The notes under the pieces were generated by a model. It searched no databases. It saw only the letters and a program-made list of their open reading frames with translations, and was not told where the DNA came from. Made by a program: the position numbers and the translations under genes. Below, one piece after another: positions 1 to 11,688 of a stretch of DNA of 64,000 bases. Each line of letters begins with the position of its first letter. Position 1 is the stretch's first letter. This stretch comes from Oikopleura dioica (lineage: Eukaryota; Chordata; Appendicularia; Copelata; Oikopleuridae), in assembly GCA_907165135.1 (NCBI GenBank), contig OU015568.1:8192501-8256500 (forward strand). The letters are read 5' to 3'.

Positions 1-39
1 ATATTTGGAATGATTTTTTAATTTGAAAACCTGCTGAAG

Positions 40-784
40 AATCAAAAAGGAACGTGAAGCACGAGGCGACGAGCACGCTTACCAACACCACGCGCGATGG
101 TCGCAAGATGCAGGATACGGAGAGTACGACAAAGATTTCAGCCATTATCAGCGGAACGAATTCCGAGGCCATCGGCAGAATTTCAAACGATATGATTACG
201 AAAGCGACGAGTTTAGGAGACGAGCTCAACGTGTCCGTGAAAATTTATACAAAAACGATCAGTATGCTGGCCACGATCAAGCTTACAGGGACAGACAGGA
301 CGAGTGGGCGGCGCAGAGAAAGGCGGAGTTTGAGAAGCTGTTTCAGACGAGGACTGAAGAAGCGGTCAATGAATCGAGAGAAAGAGAGCAAGAATTAAAA
401 GGAAAGCTTCAAAATTGTTTTATATCCAACTTACTCTTATTGTTCATCATTCATTATGAAGCCTTCAAAGCCCAATTATCAAAAATCTTTTTCATATTTT
501 CGCTAATATTCTTCGCTGTCTCCGCAAATAATTACATGGAGATGCGGGAAAGAATAGCGAACGAAGAGTTTTACTGTCAATCTCAAAATAAGTTCCAAAA
601 CGGCGATTTATCAAACTTCAACGCGCACACTCGTCGTCATCTACAACGGCTTCAATCACCCCACCAACAAGCCGAAGAGGAACAACTTGCGCCCGATCAA
701 GAAGCGATTCTAGCCGTCTTAGAAGAAAACTCGAAAATGCTAAAAGCAAAAGACAGTGTGGGGCTCACGAGCTCAAAGTACTGA
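40..784 (+). CDS. 3' exon of an unknown charged membrane protein (5' end outside window)
   Basis: An open frame runs from a splice-acceptor-like AG at 39 to the TGA at 782-784, with no ATG near its beginning, so it is probably the last exon of a gene that starts before the window. The first ~120 residues are rich in Arg, Glu, Tyr and His and look helical (RRRAQRVRENLYKNDQYAGH). Two hydrophobic stretches follow, at about 425-455 (SNLLLLFIIHY) and 488-530 (IFFIFSLIFFAVSA), and then a hydrophilic Gln/Glu-rich tail. An AATAAA lies at about 804. The charged linker followed by a late hydrophobic segment recalls membrane-anchored J-domain proteins, but the diagnostic domain would be upstream, so no family is assigned. 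Confidence 0.5.
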
Positions 785-1000
785 CTCGATCCTTTTTTCA
801 AAAATAAATATGATTCATCTAAAAGGAAATTGACCCAGAAGTTGTCTATTTTTATTTCTTGTTCATAGAGAATCAGTTTTGTTTGCAAAAAATGGCTGAA
901 TCTGAAAATGGAAGGGAAGGTTTATGAACATAACTAATGTATTATGTAAAGATGGTCTATCTCTAGAGCAGAGCTGTTATCTCAAAAGTTAATAAAATAA

Positions 1001-1335
1001 CCTGAAAAGAAAACTTCAAAGGACACGCTCATTTCGGCGAAAATCTCGTCGGGCGAAGAAGGAAACACTCAAGCCCTTTCTAAACACGCCAACGGAGAAG
1101 CAAAACATCGGCAATTTACGTACACTTGAAGATGGACGATCAAATAAATCGAATAACGTGTCAGATAAACCGGAGGCACCAGCGGTATTGCAGCGCACAG
1201 TTTCGATCAGACGGAAAAAGAAAAATGCGCAACAAACCGAGGGTTTGTCAATATTTACGCTCAAAAGCAAATTTACACGGACTTGTTTTATTTTTCAACT
1301 TCTCTCTTTCACTGCCACTCCTTCTGATTTCCTAA
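1001..1335 (+). CDS. possible exon of a small basic protein
   Basis: One frame stays open from about 1001 to beyond 1335 and begins with a strongly basic stretch (KRKLQRTRSFRRKSRRAKK). I see no convincing start codon, splice donor or stop. A short ATG-led segment at 892-919 (MAESENGRE), followed by a GT, could be a first exon, but the phases do not fit cleanly. After about 1290 the translation becomes hydrophobic and intron-like. It lies just upstream of the aminopeptidase gene on the same strand and could be an operon partner or chance. No function is proposed. Confidence 0.22.
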
Positions 1336-1410
1336 TTCAAAAACCACTATCAAGAGAAATAACATTGATTGAATTACTGACTGCTCAGATTATGTTTCTT
1401 CAGAACAATA

Positions 1411-3486
1411 ATGAACCGGTTAATTTATTCAGTTACTCGCAGAATGACGCTTTTGGCAGCAGCGAGAAAGCATCTCACACAGGTAAAGCTCGAAAATCCA
1501 ACCATTTTTCTATCTAAAACTTCAGTGCGATGCTTTCATCCAACAAACCGATGACGCTCATGGCTCTGAATACACCGCTCCATGTGATAATCGACGACCC
1601 GCTGTTTCTGGCTTCACTGGATCCGCCGGTACCGCTGTCTTTACAAAGGATAAGGCTTGCTTGTGGACCGATGGTCGCTACTTTCTCCAGGCTAATCAGG
1701 AGCTCGATGGAGATTGGACGCTCATGAAGGATGGCATTTCTGGAACTCCTTCTATCGAGGACTGGCTTATTGAAACTCTTCCTCAAGGTACCCTCTTTTA
1801 TCTTCATTTCTGTTATGAATCCGTAGGCTCTACTGTCGGTTGCGATGGCTGGTGCACTAGATACAACGGTTTTCTGAAATACAAGTCCAAATTCGAGTCC
1901 CGCAACTTGAAATTCGCAACTGTTGCCAACCCAATCGATGCTGCATGGACTGATAAGCCAGAACGCCCCGCTGGAGAGCTCGAAATTATGCAAGTCGCCC
2001 AAGCTGGTCAATCTTGGCAAGATAAACTCGCCGCCGTCCGAGAAGAAATCAAGAAAGAAGGTTGCCAGGTTTGTTTTCGCCATCAATTCCATGAGGAACG
2101 CATCTTTTAAGGGTTTGGTAATCACTATGCTTGACGAGATCGCTTGGCTTTTCAACCTCCGTGGAACAGACATTCCATTCAACCCTCTTTTCTTCTCTTA
2201 CTGCTACATCTCCCTCGACAAGGTGCAACTGTTCATGAACCAGGCCCAGGCATCTGATGCCGTTCGAGCCCATCTTGCTGGTGTCACCATTGAAGACTAC
2301 GCCTCTACTCTTTCTACTCTCGAATCTCTTGAAGACAAGGTTCTTGCTTCATCAAATTCTCCCGCAGCCATCGTGAATGCTTTGAAAAACAAGCAGGTCG
2401 TGACAAACACCCCTGTTGGAATTCTTAAAGCGTACAAGAACGACACTGAGATTGAAGGAATGCTTCTTGCCAATGTCAGATCCGCTGTTTGTCATGTCAA
2501 AGCACTCAAATACGCTGAAGGTAGGGAGTTTATGTCTTTTTTTTTGAGTGATCAATCCAATTTTAGACAACGCTGGCACTGGAATTACTGAGTGCGACGT
2601 CGTCGACAAGCTCAACGAGTTCTACCGAGCTCAGAAAGACTTCCGAGGTCAATCCTTTGACACTATTTCTTCTTCCGGCCCTACTGGCTCAATCATTCAT
2701 TACAAGCCAAAGCCCGGTTCTGATCGAAAGATCGAAAAGTGCATGTTCCTCCTCGACGCTGGTGCTCACTACACTTGTGGAACTACTGACACTACCCGAA
2801 CTGTCCACTGCGGAGAACCATCTGAATTTGAGAAAGAGTGCTACACTCGGGTTCTTATGGGACACATCAACCTGGCTAAGCTGCGATTTCCGGAAGGAAC
2901 TCGAGGCCCAGCCCTTGACGTGCTCACTCGACAGCCACTTTGGGAAGCCGGCCTTCAATTCAATCACGGAACTGGACACGGTATAGGCTGCTGGTTGAAC
3001 GTCCACGAGCCGCCAACTGGGCTCTATCTTTCTCCACGGCAAGAAATTGATTTGTTTAAACACTAAAGTGATTTTAATTTTTGCAAGATTGGATTGTGTC
3101 ACTCAGTCTGCTGATCTCTTCTACGCGAAAGGATACTGCGTCACCGACGAGCCCGGATTCTACAAAGATGGAGAGTTCGGTATCCGAATTGAGAACGCCC
3201 TTTATGTCACTGATGTCCAGACGAAATACAATCTCCCTGAGGGCACTAAATTCTTGAAGGTAGAAATGTCTATTCTTTTTTTATCTATCTTTTCTTTTAG
3301 TTTGAATCTTTATGCTTCGTTCCAATGTGCAAGAAACTTATTAACGCAGAAATGCTCGACTCCTCGCAAAAGAAATGGCTGAACGAGTACCACAAGAAGA
3401 CTGCCGAGCTTCTAATTCCAGAGTGCAAAGCTCAGGGCTGGGACGATCTGATCCCCTGGATCGAAGACAACTGCGCTGCCTTGTAA
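1411..3486 (+). CDS. XPNPEP1: cytosolic-type Xaa-Pro aminopeptidase (aminopeptidase P)
   Basis: Removes the N-terminal residue from peptides whose second residue is proline; M24 metallopeptidase fold with a two-metal site. The spliced product shows the creatinase-like N-terminal domain (VSGFTGSAGTAVF, WTDGRYFLQA), the linker DEIAWLFNLRGTD, and the catalytic domain with all five metal ligands: two Asp in LLDAGAHYTCGTTDTTRT, His in HGTGHGIGCW, and Glu in TDEPGF and GIRIENAL. Length, about 600 residues, is normal for the family. Exons are joined by introns at 1488-1530, 1788-1826, about 2068-2110, 2521-2567, 3050-3091 and about 3259-3299. The 3050 intron begins GC (GCAAGA), a GC-AG intron. ATG 1411 follows the acceptor-like TTTCTTCAG, consistent with trans-splicing; ATG 1444 in the same frame is an alternative start. 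Confidence 0.93.
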
Positions 3487-3678
3487 TTTTTTTACCACGA
3501 TTTCATCACTGACTTGATTTTCTTCGTTGTCTTCAGATAAAAAATTTCGTATTTCAGTTCAAAAATGCGTTCAAATGTTCTTTCTGATTATTACATGTTC
3601 CATTTTACCCAGATAATTCCATCTTTGATAAATGAAAAAATAAACTCTCTTCAATAATTGAAAAACTCACTTCCAGAA

Positions 3679-4550
3679 ATGGGACGTTTCCGGATGATAA
3701 GCTACGCTGGCTGCGGCTTCAACGGCGCTTACTATCTCGGAGTCAACAAAGTCTTGCTTGCTAATTTGTCGAAATTCATTGAAAAAGAGCCTCTTTACGC
3801 AGGAGTATCGGCAGGATCTATTTCAGCAAGTTCAGCAGCAGTTTTTGGACTGAGAACAGATGATTATGAGCTGGACTTCGTCAAAAAGTTTAGAGCAAAA
3901 GCGGCAAAAACTCGGTTTACAAATGAGTTGAAACATGTTCTCAGAGGTATTTTATTTAAAAAAGAAAGATCATTTATGCAGAGCTAAATCAAGATTTACT
4001 GGATGACTACTTTCCTGCCGACGCCGATGATATCTGTAACGGGAGAGTTCATCTTGGAATCACTGAAATGTCAGGGAAGCACCCGAAATTCGGAATTCAT
4101 GAAAAGTCTGTTATTAAATCTCAGTTCGAAAACAAGGAAGATTTCGTCAACACTGTTCTTGCTTCATGTCTTGTTCCCTACTGGGCGGGAACTGTTCCCG
4201 TGACGATGAGTGGGAAAAATTATTATGACGGCGGATTCACAGGTAAAAACACAATCAAACTCCAAACTAACCGAAAATTAGACAATTTACTGGATATTTT
4301 CCCATCTAAAACTGTTCGAATACAACCATTTTCAACCTCCTCAAACGATGCGAATATTTGCCCAGCAAAAAAATACGCGAGAAACGTACGCCTTGTCGCT
4401 GGAAAACACTTGACATTCTATCTGACATCAGAGAACTTCGAACGTCTTCTTTACCGAGCCTTGTTTGGTGGGAATGATCAGTGGATGGATAAAATTATGA
4501 ACCAAGGTCAACACGATGCTACTGTTTGGCTTGAAAAATATGTGAAATAA
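3679..4550 (+). CDS. patatin-like phospholipase / triacylglycerol lipase (PNPLA family)
   Basis: Serine acyl hydrolase using a Ser-Asp dyad on acylglycerols. Visible features in order: N-terminal oxyanion-hole segment MISYAGCGFNGAYYLG, the nucleophile elbow GVSAGS near residue 55, ASCLVPYWAGTVPV as in animal PNPLA1-5 proteins, and the catalytic-Asp motif DGGFTDN formed after removal of the intron at 4243-4281. Later residues (ANICPAK and a C-terminal helical region) also match the PNPLA2/3 layout. The protein is about 255 residues, so it has the catalytic domain but not the long C-terminal lipid-droplet region of vertebrate ATGL. A second intron lies at 3944-3988. ATG 3679 sits 2 nt after a TTCCAG acceptor, a likely trans-splice site. 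The 192 nt gap to the aminopeptidase gene would allow an operon. Confidence 0.88.
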
Positions 4551-4930
4551 AATTTACACAAATTCTAAAAATTTGAAGTCTTTCATTTTATTGTTTCTTC
4601 GGTGTATAATTATATACCAATATAAGTACTTCTGTAGAAGTATTTCCGCAAGCATCTAATTGAAAGTAGCAACAAGTACGACATTACTAGGTAAGAGCGC
4701 CGACTGGGCGCCAGCCAGTTGTAGACACCGGTTTGTTTGGTAGGATAAAAACATGAGATGTTCATGTTGTTTGACGTGAGAAAATGAACTTCTGGTCTGA
4801 TTATCAAACCATCTTCAAATGAAAATCTCAAATTATTGTTGAGAAAATGAAAATTTTTCAAGTCCTTTGTTATGAACTTGTTTCATCGGAGATTTTTTTC
4901 AATCAGACTTCAGAAAAGAACCTCGGAGCA
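4551..4930. other. gene-free spacer
   Basis: A/T-rich DNA after the lipase gene with several chance ORFs and a small dyad near 4629-4645 (TACTTCTGTAGAAGTA). An ATG at 4848 followed by a short open stretch could be a first exon of the downstream kelch-like gene, but no join could be confirmed. Confidence 0.4.
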
Positions 4931-5640
4931 GAGTTCGAAATTTCCCGCGCCGCAAGCTCCTGCGAGCCCCCGCGGGAGCGGGGGGGAGCAAAATTTCTCC
5001 CGCGCCCCCAAGATATTCGGATATTCTTTCCCCCTCCCTCGAGATTTTCTCGTGATCTTTCCCCCTCCCCCCCGCTCCCGCCGTAAATTGTTCTTTCCCG
5101 CCTTCTTCCCGCGCCGCGAAAATTCAAAAATGCTCCCGCGGGGCTGCGGGAGCAGCGGGGAAGAAGCTTCTAAAATTCGGGCCGTCTCAGCCCCGTTCCT
5201 TGGTTTTCAAATTTAAGGGGCTTGACAAAGGCCGGGGAAGCCTGAGTTGATCAATCTCAGTTTCATCCCCATTCAATGTGAAACTAAATATTGTTCATTT
5301 TCTTAGCTTTTTTATGGTTTTTATTTATTTTTTCAATTTTATTTTTTAATTGTCGAATTATCTTAGGGGCCTGTTTCAGGCTTCTTCCTTAGTGAAGACC
5401 TTATTAAACCAGCCCTCACGTTGACTTTTCTTTCCCGCGGGCACCCGCGGGAGCAAAAGGAGGGGAATCCTTTCCGCGCCCCCGCTCCCGCGCGAATTTT
5501 CAGGCCTTGTTCCCGCGCCGCCCTCTCCCCCGCAAAAATTTTAGACCTCCTCCCCGCCCCCGCTCCCGCGCAAAATTTTTGGACTTGCTCCCGCTCCCCC
5601 GCTCCCGCAAAAATTTTCGACCTCGTTTAGGTTTTATTTG
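4931..5640. repeat. GC-rich microrepeat arrays around a unique centre (unresolved transposable element)
   Basis: Two arrays of short G/C words (CCCGCGGGAGC, GCTCCCGCG, CCCGCGCC) at about 4940-5165 and 5430-5620 flank a 250 bp A/T-rich centre. The centre contains an inverted pair (GGAAGCCTGA near 5237, TCAGGCTTC near 5376). Outer edges share a loose inverted match (GAGTTCGAAATTT at about 4947, and AAAATTTTCGACCTC near the right end), but I found no clean target-site duplication. The layout matches the resolved elements in this window: microrepeat arrays inside both ends. The open frames across it are compositional artefacts. Confidence 0.6.
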
Positions 5641-5675
5641 AAGAAATCACATCATTTTCGACTTTTATTGAAACC

Positions 5676-7900
5676 TTGAACAGCTCGCTTACTCTGAAAC
5701 AAAATGTCAAGTTAAAGTTTTGCGGCTATGCTTTTTTGAATGGGTCGTTTTTCCTTTTTGGTGGGACGGATACTTACTATCGAGTCGCCACTGTTGAGAA
5801 TTGCGAATACAATGAACTTCCAGTAAAACTACCGCTTGATTTTAGCCAATATTCTGATGTCCTTGCAGTTATGGACAATAAAGGTTGGCCAAATTTGCGT
5901 AAAACTTCGTTATCTTCAAGCTTTTATGTGCTGGACGTATTACTCTGACGGGAACAGATGCATGACTTTTGATGGACAAGTCGCCAGGTTGTCACTTTCT
6001 TTCGTCCCTTATTCTATCAAGTTTTTAGCATTCTGCCAGCAAGAAGTAACTTCCGCCATAACTGGGCTGTCATGTGCTCAAAAGATGGAGCTCTTTACGG
6101 TGGTGGAGGAACGAAAGAAAGTGGCGTTGCCAATAAACTGGAAATTTATCGAGACGGGCAATGGCGATATTCTTCCGACTGGGACTATCCGTAAAATGGG
6201 AATTTCATGAACTCAACAATGAAAGCAGGGCTCCAAATCGCGGGGGCGTGCGCCGGGAGCGGCCAAGTCAAACCGCGCGCGCGAACAAAACTCTTGGGCG
6301 CGAGGTGCGCCCTCCCCAAAAAATTCGGGAGCAACATTTTTCAGCGCTCACGGCGAGTGCCGGGCGCGCCCGAGCCTCTTGTTCGCGAACCAAGGGCTCG
6401 ATCCCGCCGAGGTTCTGGCCGAGCGCGGACCGAGCTAGCAGCGCCGCGCCGATGTATAGGAGTACCCGGGCGAGTAACGCGAAGTCCTACTTCACGCGGT
6501 CGCCATTGATGTTTCAGAAAAGTTTTTTCGAAATTTTTGTTTGTTAAACATATCTACATTCTCTCAGCCTTCACCTCCCACTTTCAGATTTTCCTCATCA
6601 CAATTAATTCTTGAGCTAGAGTGAAAAAGAGAAATTCAACTTCAAAAGGCATAAACTCCTGCAAACTTTATTTGTTCTCAACGAAATTTGATTCACCGAA
6701 AAGCCGAGAAAATTCTGTACTAAAGTTACCTAATGGGGTTATGATAACAATCACCTGCCGAGTGCAAGGTGAGCTTTTCCAGAGTGGATCGGTTCCACAG
6801 CGGGCGTTCGCGTTGCGCGAGGCAATATTTTGGCTTATTTGCGCTTGATTCCCGCTAAGTATGCGCTAATAACTATGGTCCATACTCTTAGACTACTTAG
6901 GCTCCATAGTATGGTCCATACTGTATGGATTATAGATTCTTATTACTACTTTAATGATTTTCATAAGACCTCATTAGATAACTTTTGATCAGAATTTTCT
7001 TGGCTTTCCGGTGGAAGCTTTTACATATAATTTCATATCTTCAAAATCGAAAGTGCTGAATCCATTTGAAGTTAAAATTTTCTTTCGTCGATCTCGACTG
7101 AATTAAGAATGATAGAAAAAACTTAAAACTACAATAGAAAGAAGAGTGTATATAAATTATATATGCAAAAAGAATTTTTGAAAATAGCTCATGTCAAAAT
7201 TCATAATGAAGATAATTTATCATAATTTTTAAAGATATTCTTCAGGGTAAGATTCTTTCATTCAATTTTTCACAAGCTGATCGATTATAAACCGAGAAAA
7301 GAGGCGCAAACTCCGACCCGCCGGCACTTTCATTTTGAAATTTTGCTCCCCAACTTGCTCGGGAGGGCGCCGCTTGCTCCCGAGATTCTCGTTCGCGCTT
7401 GCGTTCAAACTCTGGCGCTCACGGCGCGCGCCCCCGTGATTCGGAGCCCTGAATGAAAGCTCTTTTCAGGGGAAATTCACTTACTAATGCGAATTGCGTG
7501 ACTGTTCCTGAAGGTGTTTTGTTTTTCAACTTTGATCGAAGCAGCTATTTGTTCAATACAGAAAGAGAAACCTGGAAATTCGTCGGCAACGCTGTAATTA
7601 TCGTGAGTTCTTGAAAAAATACCACTTCTTTAGTACGTTGCTGAGTCGACTCTTCGATACGTGAAGGGAGAAATCTGGTCTTTTCAGGGTTTTTACAGGA
7701 AGAGATGCAAATTTATTAGTTTTAACTTTTTAAAGTAAAGATTGAAAGTTTTGAATCTCTCTTTTCCCAGCAATTATAACGTGAAAATTAATTGGAACGG
7801 CATTGCAGTCGAAGAAGGGGAAAAAGTTATTCTACCGAATATGTACAAAATAAGCTTCCCAATTGTTATAGACCAAGATGAATACAATCTGATATGCTAA
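5676..7900 (+). CDS. kelch-repeat-like protein, 5' end unresolved
   Basis: Coding exons can be joined as: ...-5883, 5920-5990 (approx.), 6029-6190, 7470-7597 (approx.), then two further exons ending at TAA 7898-7900. The translation has kelch-like blades: FFLFGGTDTYYRVATVENC, then RHNWAVMCSKDGALYGGGGT with KLEIYRDGQWRYSS, then FNFDRSSYLFNTERETWKFV. Each has the small-Gly-Gly / Tyr / Trp spacing of kelch motifs, which form beta-propellers for protein binding. The start is not visible: the frame is already open at 5640 and repeat DNA lies upstream, so position 5676 is only the first usable codon. The intron 6191-7469 contains a complete transposon (separate entry); without it the intron would be 45 nt. 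Confidence 0.6.
6226..7451. mobile_element. non-autonomous hAT-type element inside an intron
   Basis: Terminal inverted repeats CAGGGCTCCAAATC (left) and GATTCGGAGCCCTG (right), flanked by the exact 8 bp direct repeat AATGAAAG at 6218-6225 and 7452-7459. CAGGG-type ends with 8 bp duplications are the hAT signature. Both ends carry GC-rich subterminal DNA (CGCGCGC, GGGAGC words). The centre (about 6430-7240) is a diverged copy of the foldback sequence found at 43.7-44.5 kb, including CCTAATGGGGTTATGATAAC and ACAGCGGGCGTTC. No transposase frame is present. Confidence 0.9.
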
Positions 7901-8542
7901 GTACAGATTCTTTGCTTATTTCGTCATTGAAGTTAAAAGCTAATGAGAGTATAAACATGGTCAGACGATAATTGTCAGCGTCTTAGTAAAAATATTATTG
8001 CGTTTGTTATTAGCATAACGCAATTTGGCCTTGAGGACAGGGGCTTCGTCGTTTCCACTAAGGTTTATGCTAAAAATAAAACGTAGACAAAGACCATGTT
8101 TATGAGTTGAAGGACAAGGAAAATATCGTCACTTGATAAACGAAGGGAAGATTCGTTCAAGCATCTTTCGTTCGAAATCAATCGTTGGTGCTACCAGAAT
8201 CTATCAAAACAACACCTAACTAGCTCAACGTCTTGGGTTTCATCAAATTTAGACTTTGATTCAAAGTATTTGAATCTGAAAATTCAAATTCTTCAGCTCA
8301 GTTTCGCGAATCAAACTGTGCTTCCTTTATTCCTAAGGCCGAGAAAACGTAGAACTTGGCTCATTTTGCGATACTGTAGGTTACTGACGAACATGCATAC
8401 CTTTGTGGCGCCTGCAACGTTTTCAGGTAAAACACCTACGGGCTTTTACGGCTGAATTCAGTGGAGACAAATACGAAAGGACCTCTCACAGCAACAGTCG
8501 TCGTTTAAGGCTTGTTTTTTCAATTCTTTTCTTTAAAAGAAA
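7901..8542. other. gene-free spacer
   Basis: No exon that can be joined to a neighbour. A 62-codon frame at 8270-8455 has no start context or family resemblance and is treated as chance. This stretch must hold the promoter of the first RING gene, but it lacks the motif shared by the second and third copies. Confidence 0.4.
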
Positions 8543-9944
8543 ATGAGTTTAAATATCCAAGAGATAAATGAATGTCTCAAAGAGAACAGCATAACATTGA
8601 ATACAGGACGATTTTCAATCCAGTTGACTTGTATTGAGGCTTTCGATCCAAGCACTTTACAATTTGTCAATTATACAAGAGCATCTGAAAACGATGGAGA
8701 TATCGACTGCTTGCTCGAGAATAAACCGAAAGACTCGAAAGTGTATCTTGTTTCAGATTCATTTGTGGTTGATCAATTGCTGTTTATTCCCATGATTATT
8801 GATGAATCTAAAGGTATGGAAAGCATGTTTGCTTACTTAGTAAGATATATTTTCTAGCGCCTTCACTTGAGTATTCGGAAACACGCACGTCTGGCTTCGA
8901 CCAAATGCTGATTTTTTCAACAACAATCACCCCTAAAAATTGCAATAAGAAGTTTGTCCACGAGAAATCTGGCTGGGTTTGGCGACAGAGTAAGAGAACG
9001 AAACGATCGGAGAAGAAAATGAAATTGGAAGTAATAGACGGGCGCTTGAAGTTTGCAAAGCCTTTTGCTTTCAACAGGTTAGAGAACGTTCCTGTTCGAT
9101 ATGACATGCCTGACTGGGTTGAAGAAGAAGATGACAAGCACAGAAAAAAGCAACCATCCCGCAGTAAAAAGGCAAAAAAGGTTAAAAAAGAACGAAAGAG
9201 CAAATTAAATCAACAAATATCGAAGAAACACTCAAGTGCTACCAACATATTTTCAATTAGTCGGGAGGATAACTCAATTGCTGGAGAGGTATACTACTCA
9301 ATTATTGAGTCTCAATATCAGACATAACATGCATGCATATTATGCCGAATATATCATCAACCGTTTTAAGTAAAAGAACCTTAATTAATCATCAAATTAT
9401 ACAACATATTTTTAGTTGGAACTCGAGGATGTCGATGAAGATGGCGATTGGGTGACAGTGGGAGATTCAGGATTTCTTTCAAGAAGAGATGAAGACCAAA
9501 GGACCGTCTGCGGCATCGTCTCGCTAGAAGAGGAGCTCAACAATAGCTGTGTGCTAACAGAAGAACCTGAAAACGGCGAAATGGAGGAAACCTCTTGCTC
9601 CGAATCGACAGAAGCAGAACTCAGGGAGGAGAACAGTGTGCTCAAAGAACAGCTTGAAAGCTTTTTGACGTGCCAAATTTGTTTTGAGTAAGTTAAAAAG
9701 TCTTATTACTCGAATTCATTAGCAATTTAGAGCATTTGATGGCGAGAAACATGCAAAATATTCGCACGCCTGTGGTCATGGATGCTGCCTGACTTGCATG
9801 AAGAAGGAGTTTGCTCGTCAGCGTGCAGGTAAATAACCTTATTATAATATTTTTCATCATATAATTTTAGCAAGGAGAAAGAAGTTCTACTGCCACTGCG
9901 GATTCGAGATCCACGAGAAAAAAATCATCCGAATGTTCATTTGA
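8543..9944 (+). CDS. RING-like protein, tandem paralogue 1 of 3
   Basis: About 380 residues in five exons (introns near 8813-8857, 9289-9415, 9689-9729, 9831-9871). Order: N-terminal domain shared by all three copies (GRFSIQLTCIEAFDPSTLQF), a Lys-rich linker opening with MPDWVEEEDDK, an acidic strand-like piece (LEDVDEDGDWVTVGD), a coiled coil (LREENSVLKEQLESF), then the RING-like end. Metal ligands read CQIC, HACGHGCCLTC and CHC: C-x2-C, C-x-H, C-x2-C as in a RING, but the last knuckle is C-x-C instead of C-x2-C. The protein ends KIIRMFI. RING domains usually recruit E2 enzymes for ubiquitin transfer; the odd last knuckle makes that uncertain. The N-terminal domain is not one I recognise. 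Confidence 0.8.
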
Positions 9945-10087
9945 GTTCTATGCTCTTATTTTCTAATAAACATGCACCTAAGTAGATAAAACAAGAGAGT
10001 CATTCAATTCTGGTTAGCTAGTTGTACTGTTTCTTCTCACAATATATCCATGTTTATGTCATAACATCTTTTTTCGTCGGAATACAA

Positions 10088-10126
10088 GAACTTTACCAGG
10101 GGGTTACTTCACTGCAGCCAATCAAG
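10088..10126 (+). promoter_or_regulatory. promoter motif shared with RING copy 3 (GAACTTTACCAGGGGGT ... CCAATCA)
   Basis: GAACTTTACCAGGGGGT followed about 15 nt later by CCAATCAA recurs upstream of the third copy at 12259-12298 with the same order and spacing, while the sequence around it differs. CCAATCA is a CCAAT box. A TATAAA at 10205-10210 lies about 40 nt before the ATG. Either a conserved core promoter or a remnant of recent duplication. Confidence 0.55.
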
Positions 10127-10248
10127 ACTTGATCACTTCGTTCAGTCGAGAGATGAGCTCATTTAGTTAACTAACCCTTCGTTAACCAGTGATCGAAAGA
10201 GACCTATAAACTGGTGTAACTTTGCCCACTGCCCGAGAAAGTGAAAAA

Positions 10249-11688
10249 ATGATGGTAGAGAGCAAGAAAAACATCGACGAAATAAATGAATTGTTCGAAA
10301 CAGAAGAGATAGTTGTATTTACCGACCGTTTTTCTATAAAATTGATTCATGCGAAATCTATTGATCCCAAATCCTTGCGGTTCACTAATTATGTCAAAAT
10401 TTTAAAAGAAAGTGATGAAGCAGACAGTTTACTTGAAGCGAGAGTTCAAGATTCGCCTGTATTTTTTCTGTCAACTCACCGAGCTTGTTGTGAGTTTCTC
10501 TTGATTCCTGTCTTGAGTGACGATAAAAAAGGTGAGAATGACTTTATTGAGAAAGTTTTTATAATTAAAAAACGTCTTCCATAGTTCCTACAATTAAATA
10601 TTCGCCCGCTAAGGAAGATCGACCTGATATCCTTCTAAATTCGACAATCGTTTACGAGAGAGATGATGATGAAAAGAAAATCAATCGTGTTAGGAAACCT
10701 CTTTGCACGTGCATTGAATCTGACCCTTCTTCTCTTTTCGACAGGCTGGAGAGAATCCCCGACAAATATGAGATTCCCGACTGGGTTGAAGAAGAGGACA
10801 AAAAAGCTAGAGAAAAGAAGAAAATGCCGAAGAAAGGAAAAAGTACGAATTCAGCTAAACAAAAGAACAAGCAACAAATGCCACTGAAGCCGACTCCGAA
10901 GAAAGAAATTCCTGCTAAAAATTTTATCGCAAAAAGCCAAGATAAAAATTTTCCGACCGGAGAGGTAATTTTAGCTTTTTCGAAAACATTTTTAACGAAA
11001 AATTTAGCTTGAATTTGATAATTTTGATGAAGGAGACTGGATTACGGTAGAAAAACTAAAACAGCCGAAAATCAGGTGTTCAAACAAGCGCGTAAAGAAG
11101 TCTTCGAAGAAGTCGAAGAAGAAAGAAGCCTTGAGGACGCCACCGGTGGATAAAACAGAAATGAGGCCCTCGAATGTTTTAAAAAAATCTTCAAACTCAG
11201 AAACATCAACGACTCCAGCCCAGCGATTGCCTTCAACAGCTGAAGAGTATCAGAAGATTTTGCTTGATTCAAGTCCTACTAAAAACTATTTGCCCAAAGA
11301 AAAACCCGAAAGTAGCGCGATTAATGCAAACCCTTGTCGTTCCGAGCCAGATCAGCCGCTCATGAAAGAAATTTCTGTGCTGAAGGAGAAACTAGAAAGC
11401 TTCATGATGTGTCAAATTTGTTACGAGTAAATTGTAGCCCTAAGCGTGTTTCAAAAATAAAACTAAACTTTTAAGAGCTTTTGATGATGAAAAGCACGCA
11501 AAATATTCTCACGCCTGCGGTCATGGATGCTGTCTGACTTGCATGAAGAAGGAATTTGCTCGTCAGCGGGAAGGTAAAGAATCCCTGAAAATATCTCTGT
11601 AAAGATTTTTTTAGCAAAGAAAAAGAAGTTCTACTGCCACTGTGGATTCGAAATTCATGAAAAGAAGATCATCAGAATGTTTATTTAA
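10249..11688 (+). CDS. RING-like protein, tandem paralogue 2 of 3
   Basis: Same architecture as the copies on either side: N-terminal domain with TDRFSIKLIHAKSIDPKSLR, linker IPDWVEEEDKKAREKK, acidic FDEGDWITV, a long Lys/Ser/Pro-rich middle (SSKKSKKKEALRTPP), coiled coil MKEISVLKEKLESF, then CQICYE, HACGHGCCLTC and FYCHCGFEIHEKKIIRMFI. The last exon is nearly identical to the first copy, so the RING end is the most constrained or most recently homogenised part. ATG 10249 is the first in frame after a TATAAA; ATG 10252 is adjacent. Introns lie near 10531-10584, 10965-11009, 11429-11475 and 11575-11614. AATAAA is at about 11757. Confidence 0.8.

Noticed and set aside
4872-5630. Several overlapping ORFs in the GC-rich tracts (Pro/Arg-rich)
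   Set aside because: They follow the microrepeat composition on both strands and have no domain or start context; they are products of the GC-rich repeat.
4931-5640. Calling the GC-rich tract a defined hAT element
   Set aside because: I could not find matching terminal repeats with an 8 bp duplication, unlike the other elements, so it is reported only as a repeat.
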